DNA from: Thioclava dalianensis
GTDB taxonomy: Bacteria; Pseudomonadota; Alphaproteobacteria; Rhodobacterales; Rhodobacteraceae
Direction of reading: 5' to 3'
Assembly: GCF_000715505.1 (NCBI RefSeq)
Contig: NZ_JHEH01000001.1
Coordinates: forward strand, 62,001 to 126,000
DNA length: 64,000 nt
Under the pieces are notes generated by a model, which worked only from the letters and a program-made list of their open reading frames with translations, ran no database searches and was not told the DNA's origin. The stretch's first letter is position 1. Every line of letters starts with the position of its first letter. Below are positions 1 to 9,110 of the stretch, piece by piece. Made by a program: the position numbers and the translations under genes.

Positions 1-2767
<2,767 letters not shown>

Positions 2768-2773
2768 CGCCTG

Positions 2774-2807
2774 CGCGCGGGTGTCAGGCCACGGCCGCAC
2801 CCGCGCG
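2774..2807 (+). terminator. GC-rich hairpin after pgm
   Basis: A perfect 10-bp inverted repeat (CGCGCGGGTG / CACCCGCGCG) with a 14-base loop sits directly after pgm. There is no T-run, so it is either a Rho-assisted stop or a 3'-end stabilising hairpin. Confidence 0.45.
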
Positions 2808-2885
2808 GGGAGTCAGATTGCGCAAATCCGTGGCAATCTGTGACATTTCACGTCAATTCGCCGTCTCGGGCCATGTTTTAAGGCA

Positions 2886-2901
2886 TTAAATCGCCGTTAA
2901 C
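2886..2901 (+). promoter_or_regulatory. CtrA-type box
   Basis: TTAA, seven bases, then TTAAC matches the full CtrA recognition motif TTAA-N7-TTAA known from Caulobacter and Rhodobacterales. It lies about 110 bases before the membrane acyltransferase-like gene, so that gene may be under cell-cycle/CtrA control. This is a motif match only. Confidence 0.5.
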
Positions 2902-3012
2902 CTTTTGTTCGTCACGAGGCTGTGACCAACTGACCGCAGTTTGTGAAAACGCACTGGCAGCGAACCAATTGGCACGCGGTCCTAAGTAGCGCGCTTCGAG
3001 AGGGGATAGCCC

Positions 3013-4206
3013 ATGAGAATTGTCGGTATTGATGTGACCCGGTCCGTGGCGATCTTCATGGCGATGGGAAGCCACGCTTTGATCGCGGCCAACGCCTATG
3101 CGTTCCTACATGGACCAGGGATCGACACCCTGCGCTTTGCGATCCAGATGGCGCCACCGATCTTCATCATCCTCTTTGGGACGATGCTCGAATTCGTCTA
3201 TGTCCCACGCGCACGCGCCGGAAAATTCGAGCAGTGCTCCGCGCGCCTTGTCTCGCGCGCGCTGCAATGCTGGGTGCTCTATGCAGTTTCAGTTCTGGTT
3301 TTGTGGCGTGTCGACCCGCAAGTGTCGCTCTTATACTCGATCTCGACGATCCTGATGATGGGGATCACGCCATTCACCGATATCCTTAAATTCTATGCGC
3401 TGGCCTTGTTGTTAGCGCCGCTAATCATCGGTCTGCGCTTGCGCTTTGGTCTGCTGCCAATCGCGCTCGTGGCGGTTGCAGTCCATCTTGTCTTTCCAAT
3501 CCTGCACGCGATACCGGCTCCGAAAGAGTTCGGTTTCCCAAAAGAGATCAATCGCTTGGCGATGTTCTTTTTCGGGATTGGCGACGCAAAGCTCGGCGGT
3601 CCTTCGGTGCTGCACGGCCTGTCTCTTGTGGTTTTTGGGATGGTGTTCGGATCGATCTTCTCGGCGCGCTCGAACGGGCCCGCGCTTTCGGCAAGCACGC
3701 TGGAGCGCAAGGCGTGGTATGTGCTTGCGGGGGCAGGGACACTCGCCCTCGTCCAGCTCTTCGTGATCGACCGAGAGACGATCCACGGCATCGCGAATAT
3801 GCAACTGCGCATGGAGAGCCATCCGATCTATTTCCTGTCCGGCGTGATCTGGGCGTATTTCACAACCGCCTTGCTGATCCTCGTGACCCTGAAGGCGCGC
3901 TTCATCCCAGAGCGGTTCTGGGAGAGCTGCAATTTCTTTGGACGCACGAGTCTGTTCACGTTCTCCTTCGGAAATATGGCGTTCTATATCCTGCGCGGAC
4001 ATCCCGACACGTTGCAGCAATCGCTGTTGCTAACACTTCTCGGCCTCGTCGTCGTGACGCTGATGAGTTTCTTCTTTGATCGCTACGCCAGACGGGGTGG
4101 ACGGTTCGCGGCGTGGCTCGCATCGATCCGCATGCTGTCTGACAGGATCGGTGCGGCTTGCGTCGCATGGGTCTTTGCGAAGGGTATGTCCCGGCGTTCA
4201 AGTTGA
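3013..4206 (+). CDS. Multi-pass membrane acyltransferase-like protein
   Basis: A 397-residue hydrophobic protein with roughly ten predicted membrane segments. It opens with GIDVTRSVAIFMAMGSH, resembling the first helix of acyltransferase-3/OpgC-type integral membrane proteins, where a charged residue and a His sit at the membrane face. Such proteins move acyl groups onto sugars or glycans across the membrane. A ribosome site GAGGGGAT lies just before the ATG. It stands alone between pgm and the provirus left end. The exact substrate cannot be told, and the superfamily assignment is tentative. Confidence 0.6.
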   Translation: MRIVGIDVTRSVAIFMAMGSHALIAANAYAFLHGPGIDTLRFAIQMAPPIFIILFGTMLEFVYVPRARAGKFEQCSARLVSRALQCWVLYAVSVLVLWRVDPQVSLLYSISTILMMGITPFTDILKFYALALLLAPLIIGLRLRFGLLPIALVAVAVHLVFPILHAIPAPKEFGFPKEINRLAMFFFGIGDAKLGGPSVLHGLSLVVFGMVFGSIFSARSNGPALSASTLERKAWYVLAGAGTLALVQLFVIDRETIHGIANMQLRMESHPIYFLSGVIWAYFTTALLILVTLKARFIPERFWESCNFFGRTSLFTFSFGNMAFYILRGHPDTLQQSLLLTLLGLVVVTLMSFFFDRYARRGGRFAAWLASIRMLSDRIGAACVAWVFAKGMSRRSS

Positions 4207-4259
4207 CCCGAGGGGGCGTAGATTGGCTGAATTTACCGCTCTCTCTCGCCTCTATATGT

Positions 4260-4287
4260 AAAGCTTATAATCTGTAATATGCTGAAA
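4260..4287 (+). other. attL: dif-like XerC/XerD site
   Basis: A 28-bp dif-like site made of a left arm AAAGCTTATAA, core TCTGTA and right arm ATATGCTGAAA. The same core with ATAA before it and TATG after it recurs at 13716-13730. It marks the left provirus boundary just after the host gene ending at 4206. The left arm would be host-derived and the right arm phage-derived. Inferred from arm layout, not from an alignment to a known dif. Confidence 0.65.
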
Positions 4288-4296
4288 ACGCTCAAC

Positions 4297-4319
4297 TTTT
4301 TACAAAAACGCTGTAAAAA
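4297..4319. repeat. Inverted repeat beside attL
   Basis: TTTTTACA and TGTAAAAA form an 8-bp inverted repeat with a 7-base spacer. A direct repeat AAAACGCT occurs at 4285-4292 and 4305-4312, 20 bases apart. Ten bases from attL, this could be an accessory-protein site for recombination, an operator or a weak terminator. Confidence 0.45.
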
Positions 4320-4331
4320 AGGGGGGCGGCG

Positions 4332-4371
4332 GGCCACCAGTCCGTTTGCTCAGTGGAACCGGAGGGTGGCC
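4332..4371 (+). repeat. Hairpin in provirus left-end leader
   Basis: GGCCACC (4332-4338) pairs with GGTGGCC (4365-4371), and TCCG pairs with CGGA inside it. The leader from 4288 to 4447 holds no gene, only this hairpin, a CCGC-AAA-GCGG dyad at 4397-4407 and a perfect TATAAT at 4421-4426 without a clear -35 box. The last could be the promoter of the first provirus gene. Confidence 0.5.
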
Positions 4372-4447
4372 GACACACCCGACCAAGGATGCATCACCGC
4401 AAAGCGGCCTTTCATTTATGTATAATATGACGGGGGCATAGTCAATA

Positions 4448-4675
4448 ATGGCACATGGCAAATGGATCACCGATTTTGAGAAAGATTGCATCCGCATAGG
4501 CAAAGCGGCGGGCCTCGATAATGCGACTATAGCAAGGGCTTTGCGACGCAGGCCGGGGGCGATCTCAGCGCATGTGACGCGCATGACGAATGATGGCACA
4601 ATCGGCAATCTTCCGCTTGTCTTTATGGTAGATGACATAGCGGAGGTTATACGCCGGGAAGGGGCGCGCAAATGA
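4448..4675 (+). CDS. Small helix-turn-helix protein, putative phage regulator
   Basis: A 75-residue protein whose N-terminal half (ITDFEKDCIRIGKAAGL, then NATIARALRRRPGAISAHV) reads as a compact SANT/GcrA-like or homeodomain-like helix-turn-helix. It is the first provirus gene and overlaps the next by ATGA, so the two are translationally coupled. The ribosome site is weak (GGGGGC about 11 bases upstream). A role in control of lysogeny or transcription is plausible but inferred from position and fold only. No CI-like repressor is seen elsewhere in the element. Confidence 0.6.
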   Translation: MAHGKWITDFEKDCIRIGKAAGLDNATIARALRRRPGAISAHVTRMTNDGTIGNLPLVFMVDDIAEVIRREGARK

Positions 4676-5148
4676 AGCGTGATCCACTCTGGACGCGCCA
4701 TGGCTTCCAGTCAGACCAAGAATACAAGGCCGCATGTGCCGCAACGAGGGCCACCCGCAAAGCGGCGTTTCTGAATACGAGATCAAAGGGAGCGCATCAG
4801 GCAATATTGCGGGCAATATGGGATAAGGCCGATTTTCATCGCCCTGTTGTGACAATCACGCGAGAGCAAATAATTGAGAAGACAGGGTGTTCACTATCCA
4901 CAGTGCGCCGCGCCCTTATCGATCTCCGCACCGAAGGTAGTATCAAGCCGATACGCAACTGGAAGGGCGGGCGCTCAATCCCTACAACATGGCTCCTATC
5001 TGTGCCGGGCCAGTCAAACAGTCCTTCAGATCAGCACATAGCGGCGCGCGAGGCAGAGAAGGCGCGCGAGGCAGCTTGGCGCTTTCTATCGGGCAAGTAT
5101 GGACCCGCAAAGGCTTTAGAAATCATGGATGCAGGCGGGGAGGCCTGA
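4672..5148 (+). CDS. Winged-helix protein, candidate replication initiator
   Basis: A 158-residue protein with a central winged helix-turn-helix around residues 60-105 (TITREQIIEKTGCSLSTV, then RRALIDLRTEGSIKPI). This kind of fold is used by plasmid and phage replication initiators and by regulators. It lies immediately upstream of a terminator, a DnaA box and three iterons, which is the standard arrangement of a Rep gene and its origin. It overlaps the preceding HTH gene by 4 bases. No HUH, primase or helicase motif is present, so it would act by binding the origin and recruiting host proteins. The initiator role is inference from context. Confidence 0.55.
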   Translation: MKRDPLWTRHGFQSDQEYKAACAATRATRKAAFLNTRSKGAHQAILRAIWDKADFHRPVVTITREQIIEKTGCSLSTVRRALIDLRTEGSIKPIRNWKGGRSIPTTWLLSVPGQSNSPSDQHIAAREAEKAREAAWRFLSGKYGPAKALEIMDAGGEA

Positions 5149-5174
5149 GCCGATCCAAGAGAGCCAAGACAGCG

Positions 5175-5201
5175 GCCCCGGCATCGCGCCGGGGCTTTTT
5201 T
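5175..5201 (+). terminator. Rho-independent terminator after the early gene pair
   Basis: GCCCCGGC (5175-5182) and GCCGGGGC (5188-5195) form a perfect 8-bp stem with a 5-base loop, followed by six T. It separates the two early genes from the origin. Confidence 0.85.
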
Positions 5202-5206
5202 GTGCC

Positions 5207-5215
5207 TGTGGATAA
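5207..5215 (-). promoter_or_regulatory. DnaA box
   Basis: TGTGGATAA is the exact reverse complement of the consensus DnaA box TTATCCACA. It lies 17 bases before the first iteron, as in many theta-type plasmid origins. Confidence 0.7.
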
Positions 5216-5232
5216 CTAAGGGGTGTGAGCAA

Positions 5233-5296
5233 TAAAGGGGGTTCATTTTGAACGCTAAAGGGGGTTCATTTTGACACTTAAAGGGGGTTCATTTTG
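5233..5296 (+). repeat. Three iterons at exact 23-bp spacing (putative origin)
   Basis: The 18-bp unit TAAAGGGGGTTCATTTTG is perfectly repeated at 5233-5250, 5256-5273 and 5279-5296, each start 23 bases from the last. The spacers differ, so only the unit is conserved. With the adjacent DnaA box and an upstream winged-helix gene this fits an iteron-controlled replication origin. An autoregulatory operator array is the alternative. Confidence 0.75.
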
Positions 5297-5666
5297 CGCC
5301 CCCCCTCCAAGGATTACCAAGTAATCCTACCTTATGTGGCGCTGCGCGCACCGGGCCTGTCGGCCCTGCGCAGCCGGGGAGAAGGAAAGGGAGGATAGGG
5401 CGGTTGAACCGCTCGGGCCGGGTTGTGCTGAGAACGGGCGAGGGTTGAGGCGCTGCGCAGAATAGGCGGGGGAAGCGCGTGAGGAAAGCGGGAGACCCCC
5501 AAAAAAGGGGGGCTGTGTGCGCAAGTCGGGTGTTTCTAGGGGGTAGGGAGGGAAAAGGCGGTATTTGCCCCCTGACGCGAAAAAAGAGGGGGTTTTGCGA
5601 AAATTCTAGATTGTGACGAATTGTTACTGGATAACATAACGACACAATGAGGGATTGAGGGACCGT
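5297..5666. other. Non-coding, hairpin-rich origin flank
   Basis: No convincing gene in about 370 bases. It contains GGATTAC-CAA-GTAATCC (5311-5327), a two-part stem GCTGCGC/GCGCAGC (5341-5347 with 5368-5374) enclosing GGGCC/GGCCC, and CCCCC-AAAAAA-GGGGGG (5496-5512). It ends in an AT-rich tract at about 5596-5650. The AT-rich part may be the DNA-unwinding element and the hairpins may be priming or assembly sites; both are inference. Confidence 0.5.
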
Positions 5667-5948
5667 ATGAAAAATCAACCGGGGGCGTTGCTCGCAGATC
5701 GGGCAATGAAGCTGAGAGCGCGCGCGGATGCGCTGAAAACTGCGCCGATCTTGTCGCGCATGTCAGGGGCGCAGGAACTGGCCGACGATCTGGCGGGGCT
5801 GGTCTGTGAAATGGCGTCGCGGCTCGATGCGCTGACGCCGTTCGCTGATGAATGCCCCCCCTGCCGTGATCAACATCAAGGGGGAGGGGATAACCCCTTG
5901 ATTTCTGGTGACGACAATCGCGGCGACATGCCGAAAGGGGAGGCGTGA
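5667..5948 (+). CDS. Provirus hypothetical protein
   Basis: A 93-residue, probably helical, soluble protein of unknown function. The ATG at 5667 has a GAGG ribosome site at the right distance; a TTG four codons earlier is the alternative. Cys residues occur in PFADECPPCRDQHQ, but there is no complete zinc motif. It starts the long second transcription unit downstream of the origin and overlaps the region of the next start. Confidence 0.6.
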   Translation: MKNQPGALLADRAMKLRARADALKTAPILSRMSGAQELADDLAGLVCEMASRLDALTPFADECPPCRDQHQGGGDNPLISGDDNRGDMPKGEA

Positions 5949-5950
5949 AA

Positions 5951-6187
5951 ATGGCAAAATCTGGGTTTGTGGTGGCGGCAAACATCAATGGTCTGGGCGC
6001 GCGTCGGCACTTTGTGAAGGCGCTCACGCCGATTGAGGCGCTTCGCAAGGTGCGCTTGGCATATCGGGGGCGCGGGGTTTCGGGCGAGTACGTCCAGCCG
6101 CGCGACGAATACGAGGCCGCGCGCAAATTTGAGGCACAACAGCGCAAGCGCGAGCGCGCATCAAAGCGCGGCGGGGTGGCGGCATGA
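5951..6187 (+). CDS. Provirus small basic protein
   Basis: A 78-residue protein rich in Arg and Lys, ending in a charged helix (EAQQRKRERASKRGG). It could bind nucleic acid, but no family is recognised. The ATG at 5951 was preferred to an upstream GTG at 5945 that overlaps the previous stop. It overlaps the following gene by ATGA. Confidence 0.6.
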   Translation: MAKSGFVVAANINGLGARRHFVKALTPIEALRKVRLAYRGRGVSGEYVQPRDEYEAARKFEAQQRKRERASKRGGVAA

Positions 6188-6510
6188 GCGGCGGGCCTAA
6201 GCAGGTAATCGGAAAACTGAAATGCCCGTGCTGTGGCAAGGTTGGGGCTGTGACGCTCACCGCCAAGGGCGGCGGGTATTTCATGTGCCGCAATATGCTT
6301 GATCCCGATGCTTTTTGTGGGGTGCGGGTCAATATCGCTCAGAAAAGCGCACGCAAAATGTTTGGCGACAAGCTGGATCAGATCGCGCCAAAGGTGGCGC
6401 CGATCTCGGGCGACAAGATTGCGGCGGCAAACGTCAACGCGCCGCCAGTGGCAAACACGAATGCCGCGCCGGAAGTGAAAAAAGAGGGAGGAAATTTCCT
6501 TGGATACTGA
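6184..6510 (+). CDS. Provirus zinc-ribbon-like protein
   Basis: A 108-residue protein. Residues 12-46 carry a zinc-ribbon-like set: LKCPCCGK (Cys14, 16, 17), then Cys35 and Cys45. The rest is Ala/Pro/Asn-rich and probably flexible. In phages such small zinc ribbons commonly bind nucleic acid or act in replication or transcription. It overlaps neighbours on both sides, so it belongs to the same operon. Confidence 0.6.
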   Translation: MSGGPKQVIGKLKCPCCGKVGAVTLTAKGGGYFMCRNMLDPDAFCGVRVNIAQKSARKMFGDKLDQIAPKVAPISGDKIAAANVNAPPVANTNAAPEVKKEGGNFLGY

Positions 6511-7117
6511 GCAACACAAAGCCGCCGATTTCGGGCCGGTCGAGGACATGGACGCCGCGAACATGGACGCCGCGCCGGATGATGGCGCGGCGCACTTGGC
6601 AGACTTCCGCGCGCCTGACATCGGAGGCGAAAACAGCGTTGAGCATGACGTTGTGAGCGCAGGAGAGGAAGGCGAGCAAGGCGACGAACTGGACGCCGCG
6701 CCCGATCTTATGGGCAAAGATAGCTTCTGGGTTGTGTTCAAGGCGGTGTTTCAAATTCCGGGCGGTATCGTGCCGGACTTCGCACCGCTGGCGATCCAGC
6801 CGGAGGAAGAAGCGATTGCGCGGCCTGCGGCTGACGCCTGCCATGATCTTCTTTCGATCTACTATCCGAAGGCGCTTATGCCGATGGGCGACACGTTCGC
6901 ACTCGTGCTGACGGCTGCGCCGTTCCTGATGATGAAGATCCAGTTGGTTCGCACGATCTTGGCAGATCGGGCAGAGCGCGCACAGCGGGCCGCACGAGAG
7001 GCGCAGGCTGCGCGCTATGGGAAAGCACCTGAGCGCAAGCAGGCCGACAATGAGAGCGCACCGCCCACAGGCGGACCATCGCCCGTGTCGTGGATGGATC
7101 AGGAAGCGGCGGCATGA
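6500..7117 (+). CDS. Provirus acidic membrane-associated protein
   Basis: A 205-residue protein. The first 70 residues are strongly acidic (Asp/Glu/Ala-rich, probably disordered). A central hydrophobic stretch (FWVVFKAVFQIPGG) is followed by a likely membrane helix (FALVLTAAPFLMMK) and a charged helical tail (DRAERAQRAAREAQAARYG). It lies directly upstream of the packaging ATPase and overlaps it by 4 bases. A role in membrane morphogenesis or genome packaging is plausible; no family is recognised. Confidence 0.6.
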   Translation: MDTEQHKAADFGPVEDMDAANMDAAPDDGAAHLADFRAPDIGGENSVEHDVVSAGEEGEQGDELDAAPDLMGKDSFWVVFKAVFQIPGGIVPDFAPLAIQPEEEAIARPAADACHDLLSIYYPKALMPMGDTFALVLTAAPFLMMKIQLVRTILADRAERAQRAAREAQAARYGKAPERKQADNESAPPTGGPSPVSWMDQEAAA

Positions 7118-7818
7118 GCGCGCGCAGTAACGCTGGCCGCATAGGTGTATGGGGGCGCAGCGGATCGGGCAAATCCAGCTATGTTAAGAATAAGCTACGC
7201 GGCGTGCGCCGCGTGGTGATCTTTGACCCGCTCGCAGAGTATGGCGGCGAGGGGTTCCGGGTGATCGAGCACCGCGCGCATGGTCTGGACGGGGTGCGCG
7301 TCCAGATGGCGGCAAACTGGCGCGGGTTCCGGCTGGCCTATGTGCCACCCTCAGGACGCGAGGCGGCGGCGCTCTCGGGGCTGTCGCGCTTGTTGATGGC
7401 GGCGCAAGAACCATTCAGGGCCACGGGACGGGGCGCGCAGATAACGCTTGCAGTTGAGGAACTGAATATGTCGTTTACCGTCAACGGCGGGGCAAATCAC
7501 GCGCCCGGATTTGCAGAGATATGCAGCCGGGGACGGCATTACGGTATCGAGGTTATCGGCATCTCGCAGCGGATCGCAGAGGTGGCTACCCGGTTTCGCG
7601 GCAACTGCACAGAAACTGTCGTTTTCCCGCAGAAGGGCAAGCGCGATCTTGACGCGGCGGCGGCGGAATTGGGCGTTGATGTGGCTCAGGTCCGGGGGCT
7701 GCAAAACCTGCATTATCTACACGAGCAGGGCGGCACCGTCACCGCTGGCTCTATCGTGCATAAGCGCATCCCAGCCAACGAGAACGGCCCGCCTCAAAAA
7801 AAACGCAAGCGCGCGTGA
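7114..7818 (+). CDS. FtsK/HerA-type genome-packaging ATPase
   Basis: A 234-residue P-loop ATPase. Walker A is GRSGSGKSS near the N-terminus and Walker B is ITLAVEELNM near residue 115, with acidic residues at the end of a hydrophobic strand. A later region with SQRIAEVATRFRGN resembles the sensor/arginine part of HerA-FtsK ATPases. Tailless membrane-containing phages (PRD1 P9, PM2 P9) carry a short ATPase of this type near the capsid gene; tailed phages use a two-subunit terminase, which is absent here. I chose the ATG at 7114 overlapping the upstream stop as ATGA; an upstream ATG at 7090 lies within the previous gene. Confidence 0.85.
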   Translation: MSARSNAGRIGVWGRSGSGKSSYVKNKLRGVRRVVIFDPLAEYGGEGFRVIEHRAHGLDGVRVQMAANWRGFRLAYVPPSGREAAALSGLSRLLMAAQEPFRATGRGAQITLAVEELNMSFTVNGGANHAPGFAEICSRGRHYGIEVIGISQRIAEVATRFRGNCTETVVFPQKGKRDLDAAAAELGVDVAQVRGLQNLHYLHEQGGTVTAGSIVHKRIPANENGPPQKKRKRA

Positions 7819-7866
7819 TTTTTTCAACGTTTCTAACATAGGATAAAGCTAAGATTTCATAGATTT

Positions 7867-7924
7867 GCACGGTGCTTTTTGACCGTGCCAGAGAAGCCCC
7901 ACGCAGAAGCGATGGGGCTTTTTT
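7867..7924 (+). terminator. Tandem hairpins ending with a Rho-independent terminator
   Basis: A first hairpin pairs GCACGGT (7867-7873) with ACCGTGC (7882-7888). A second pairs AAGCCCCA (7894-7901) with TGGGGCTT (7913-7920) and is followed by TTTT. It lies between the ATPase gene and the structural genes, so MCP expression must use read-through or its own promoter; the AT-rich 7818-7866 could hold one. Confidence 0.7.
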
Positions 7925-7939
7925 CGTTCGGGGGCAGAA

Positions 7940-8089
7940 ATGGCGAAACAGTTTGTTGTGACCGTGTTGGCCGGTGTGGCGGCGTGGTGGGCTATCCAGC
8001 AGCTCAAGGCGCTGCAATCGGGTGGCGGCGCAAATGATCTCGCATCCGCAATCGGCATGAATGAAGCGCAATCCGAAACATATGTTTAA
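7940..8089 (+). CDS. Provirus small membrane protein (49 aa)
   Basis: A 49-residue product starting MAKQFVVTVLAGVAAWWAI, a single membrane helix of about 18 residues, followed by a soluble tail. A GGGG ribosome site precedes the ATG. One-helix proteins of this size next to the capsid gene are typical of the internal membrane vesicle of PM2- and PRD1-like virions. Function inferred from position. Confidence 0.65.
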   Translation: MAKQFVVTVLAGVAAWWAIQQLKALQSGGGANDLASAIGMNEAQSETYV

Positions 8090-8099
8090 GGGGGCCAAG

Positions 8100-8225
8100 A
8101 TGGTCAAAAAAGGTGATGTGAAGGCCGTGGCGGTGGTCATGGTCGGCGTGATGCTCGCAGGCTTCGCGATGTATCAATTCCGCGATATTGGCCTCGTGAG
8201 CCAAGCGCGCAACGGCTACAACTGA
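8100..8225 (+). CDS. Provirus small membrane protein (41 aa)
   Basis: A 41-residue product, MVKKGDVKAVAVVMVGVMLA being a basic N-terminus and a membrane helix, with a short polar C-terminal tail. Strong AAGGGGG ribosome site. Lies 13 bases before the capsid gene and is probably a virion membrane protein. Confidence 0.65.
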   Translation: MVKKGDVKAVAVVMVGVMLAGFAMYQFRDIGLVSQARNGYN

Positions 8226-8238
8226 GGGGGGCGCAGAT

Positions 8239-9057
8239 ATGACGCGATCCCTTAAGAAAATGCCAACGCCGCTTGGTATCGGCGCGGGTCAAACCGCATC
8301 GGTAAACCTGCCTTTGGGCCTCACCTATGAGCGCCTTTATATCCGCTGCAATGCCAAGATCGGCGCGGCGGCGGCGGCTGATGTGGTCGCGGCTGACTGG
8401 TCGAGCGTGATTGATGAAATCCGCCTGATGGTCAACGGCGATGCGCGTATCACGATTGACGCGGCGGACCTCGTGAAGCTCAACAGCTTTTATGGCGATG
8501 CACCGCTTGCGGGCGTCCTTCCGATCTTCCTTTCTCGCCCGTGGATGCGCACGATTGGCGGCGAGGATCAGACCGGATACGGAACGGTTGGCATGGCGAC
8601 TTTCACGCTTGAGATGGATATCAAGGAAGGCGTCACAATCAACAGCTTGACGGTATCCGCCGTGCAATCGCCCGCGAAAGCCTTTGGCGCGCATCTGCGC
8701 ATTCAGAAGTTTGCGCGCAATCAGGGTGTGACCGGCACGGCGGAAATTGCGGACATTCCGCGTGGCCCCTATGCCATGCTCGCGATGCACGTCAACACCG
8801 ACAAAATCGGCACTGTCGAAGTGCAGACCGATCAGCGCAAAATCGTGGAAAGCGACAAGGCAATTCGCGCGACCCATTATGATCTTGCCACGCGCGTGCC
8901 GCAGGCGGGCTTTACGCATATCGACTTCCTGCCGGAAAATCGCTTGTCGGAAGCCCTGCCGATGGCGCTGCAAGATTTCCGCGTGAAACTTGATTTCGAG
9001 GAATCGGGCAACTTCGCGATTTACACGGAAAGCCTTGTCGGTGCGCCCGCGTCCTGA
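8239..9057 (+). CDS. Major capsid protein, PM2 P2-like double jelly-roll (predicted)
   Basis: A 272-residue beta-rich protein without membrane segments, close to the 269 residues of the corticovirus PM2 capsid protein P2. Two halves of similar beta-strand pattern are visible, split near residue 145, as expected for a double jelly-roll. The N-terminal motif (SVNLPLGLTYERLYIRCNAK) fits the P2 N-terminal domain. It has the strongest ribosome site in the element (GAGGGGGG), is followed by its own terminator, and sits between packaging ATPase and membrane protein genes. The assignment rests on size, context and pattern; a structure prediction would settle it. Confidence 0.7.
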   Translation: MTRSLKKMPTPLGIGAGQTASVNLPLGLTYERLYIRCNAKIGAAAAADVVAADWSSVIDEIRLMVNGDARITIDAADLVKLNSFYGDAPLAGVLPIFLSRPWMRTIGGEDQTGYGTVGMATFTLEMDIKEGVTINSLTVSAVQSPAKAFGAHLRIQKFARNQGVTGTAEIADIPRGPYAMLAMHVNTDKIGTVEVQTDQRKIVESDKAIRATHYDLATRVPQAGFTHIDFLPENRLSEALPMALQDFRVKLDFEESGNFAIYTESLVGAPAS

Positions 9058-9062
9058 TCGAG

Positions 9063-9096
9063 CGGGGCGGGCTTAAGGCCCGCCCCGGATATTTTT
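9063..9096 (+). terminator. Terminator after the capsid gene
   Basis: CGGGGCGGGC (9063-9072) pairs with GCCCGCCCCG (9078-9087), followed by GATATTTTT. A strong hairpin right after the capsid gene would raise capsid mRNA over the minor structural genes downstream. Confidence 0.8.
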
Positions 9097-9110
9097 CCTA
9101 GGGGGTATCA

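Noticed and set aside
4200-4290. tRNA or tmRNA gene as the integration site
   Set aside because: No cloverleaf or CCA-type end is present on either side; the dif-like site accounts for the junction.
5233-5296. CRISPR-like short repeats
   Set aside because: Units are 18 bp with 5-bp spacers, only three copies and no cas genes; iterons explain them better.
5289-5678. 129-codon minus-strand open frame across the origin flank
   Set aside because: Pro/Phe/Leu-rich translation without motif or ribosome site, passing through the iterons and hairpins.
5536-6741. Long open frame on the minus strand (about 400 codons) across the provirus early genes
   Set aside because: It is antisense to four overlapping plus-strand genes with good ribosome sites, is Ser/Arg/Pro-rich and low complexity, and has no ribosome site or recognisable motif.
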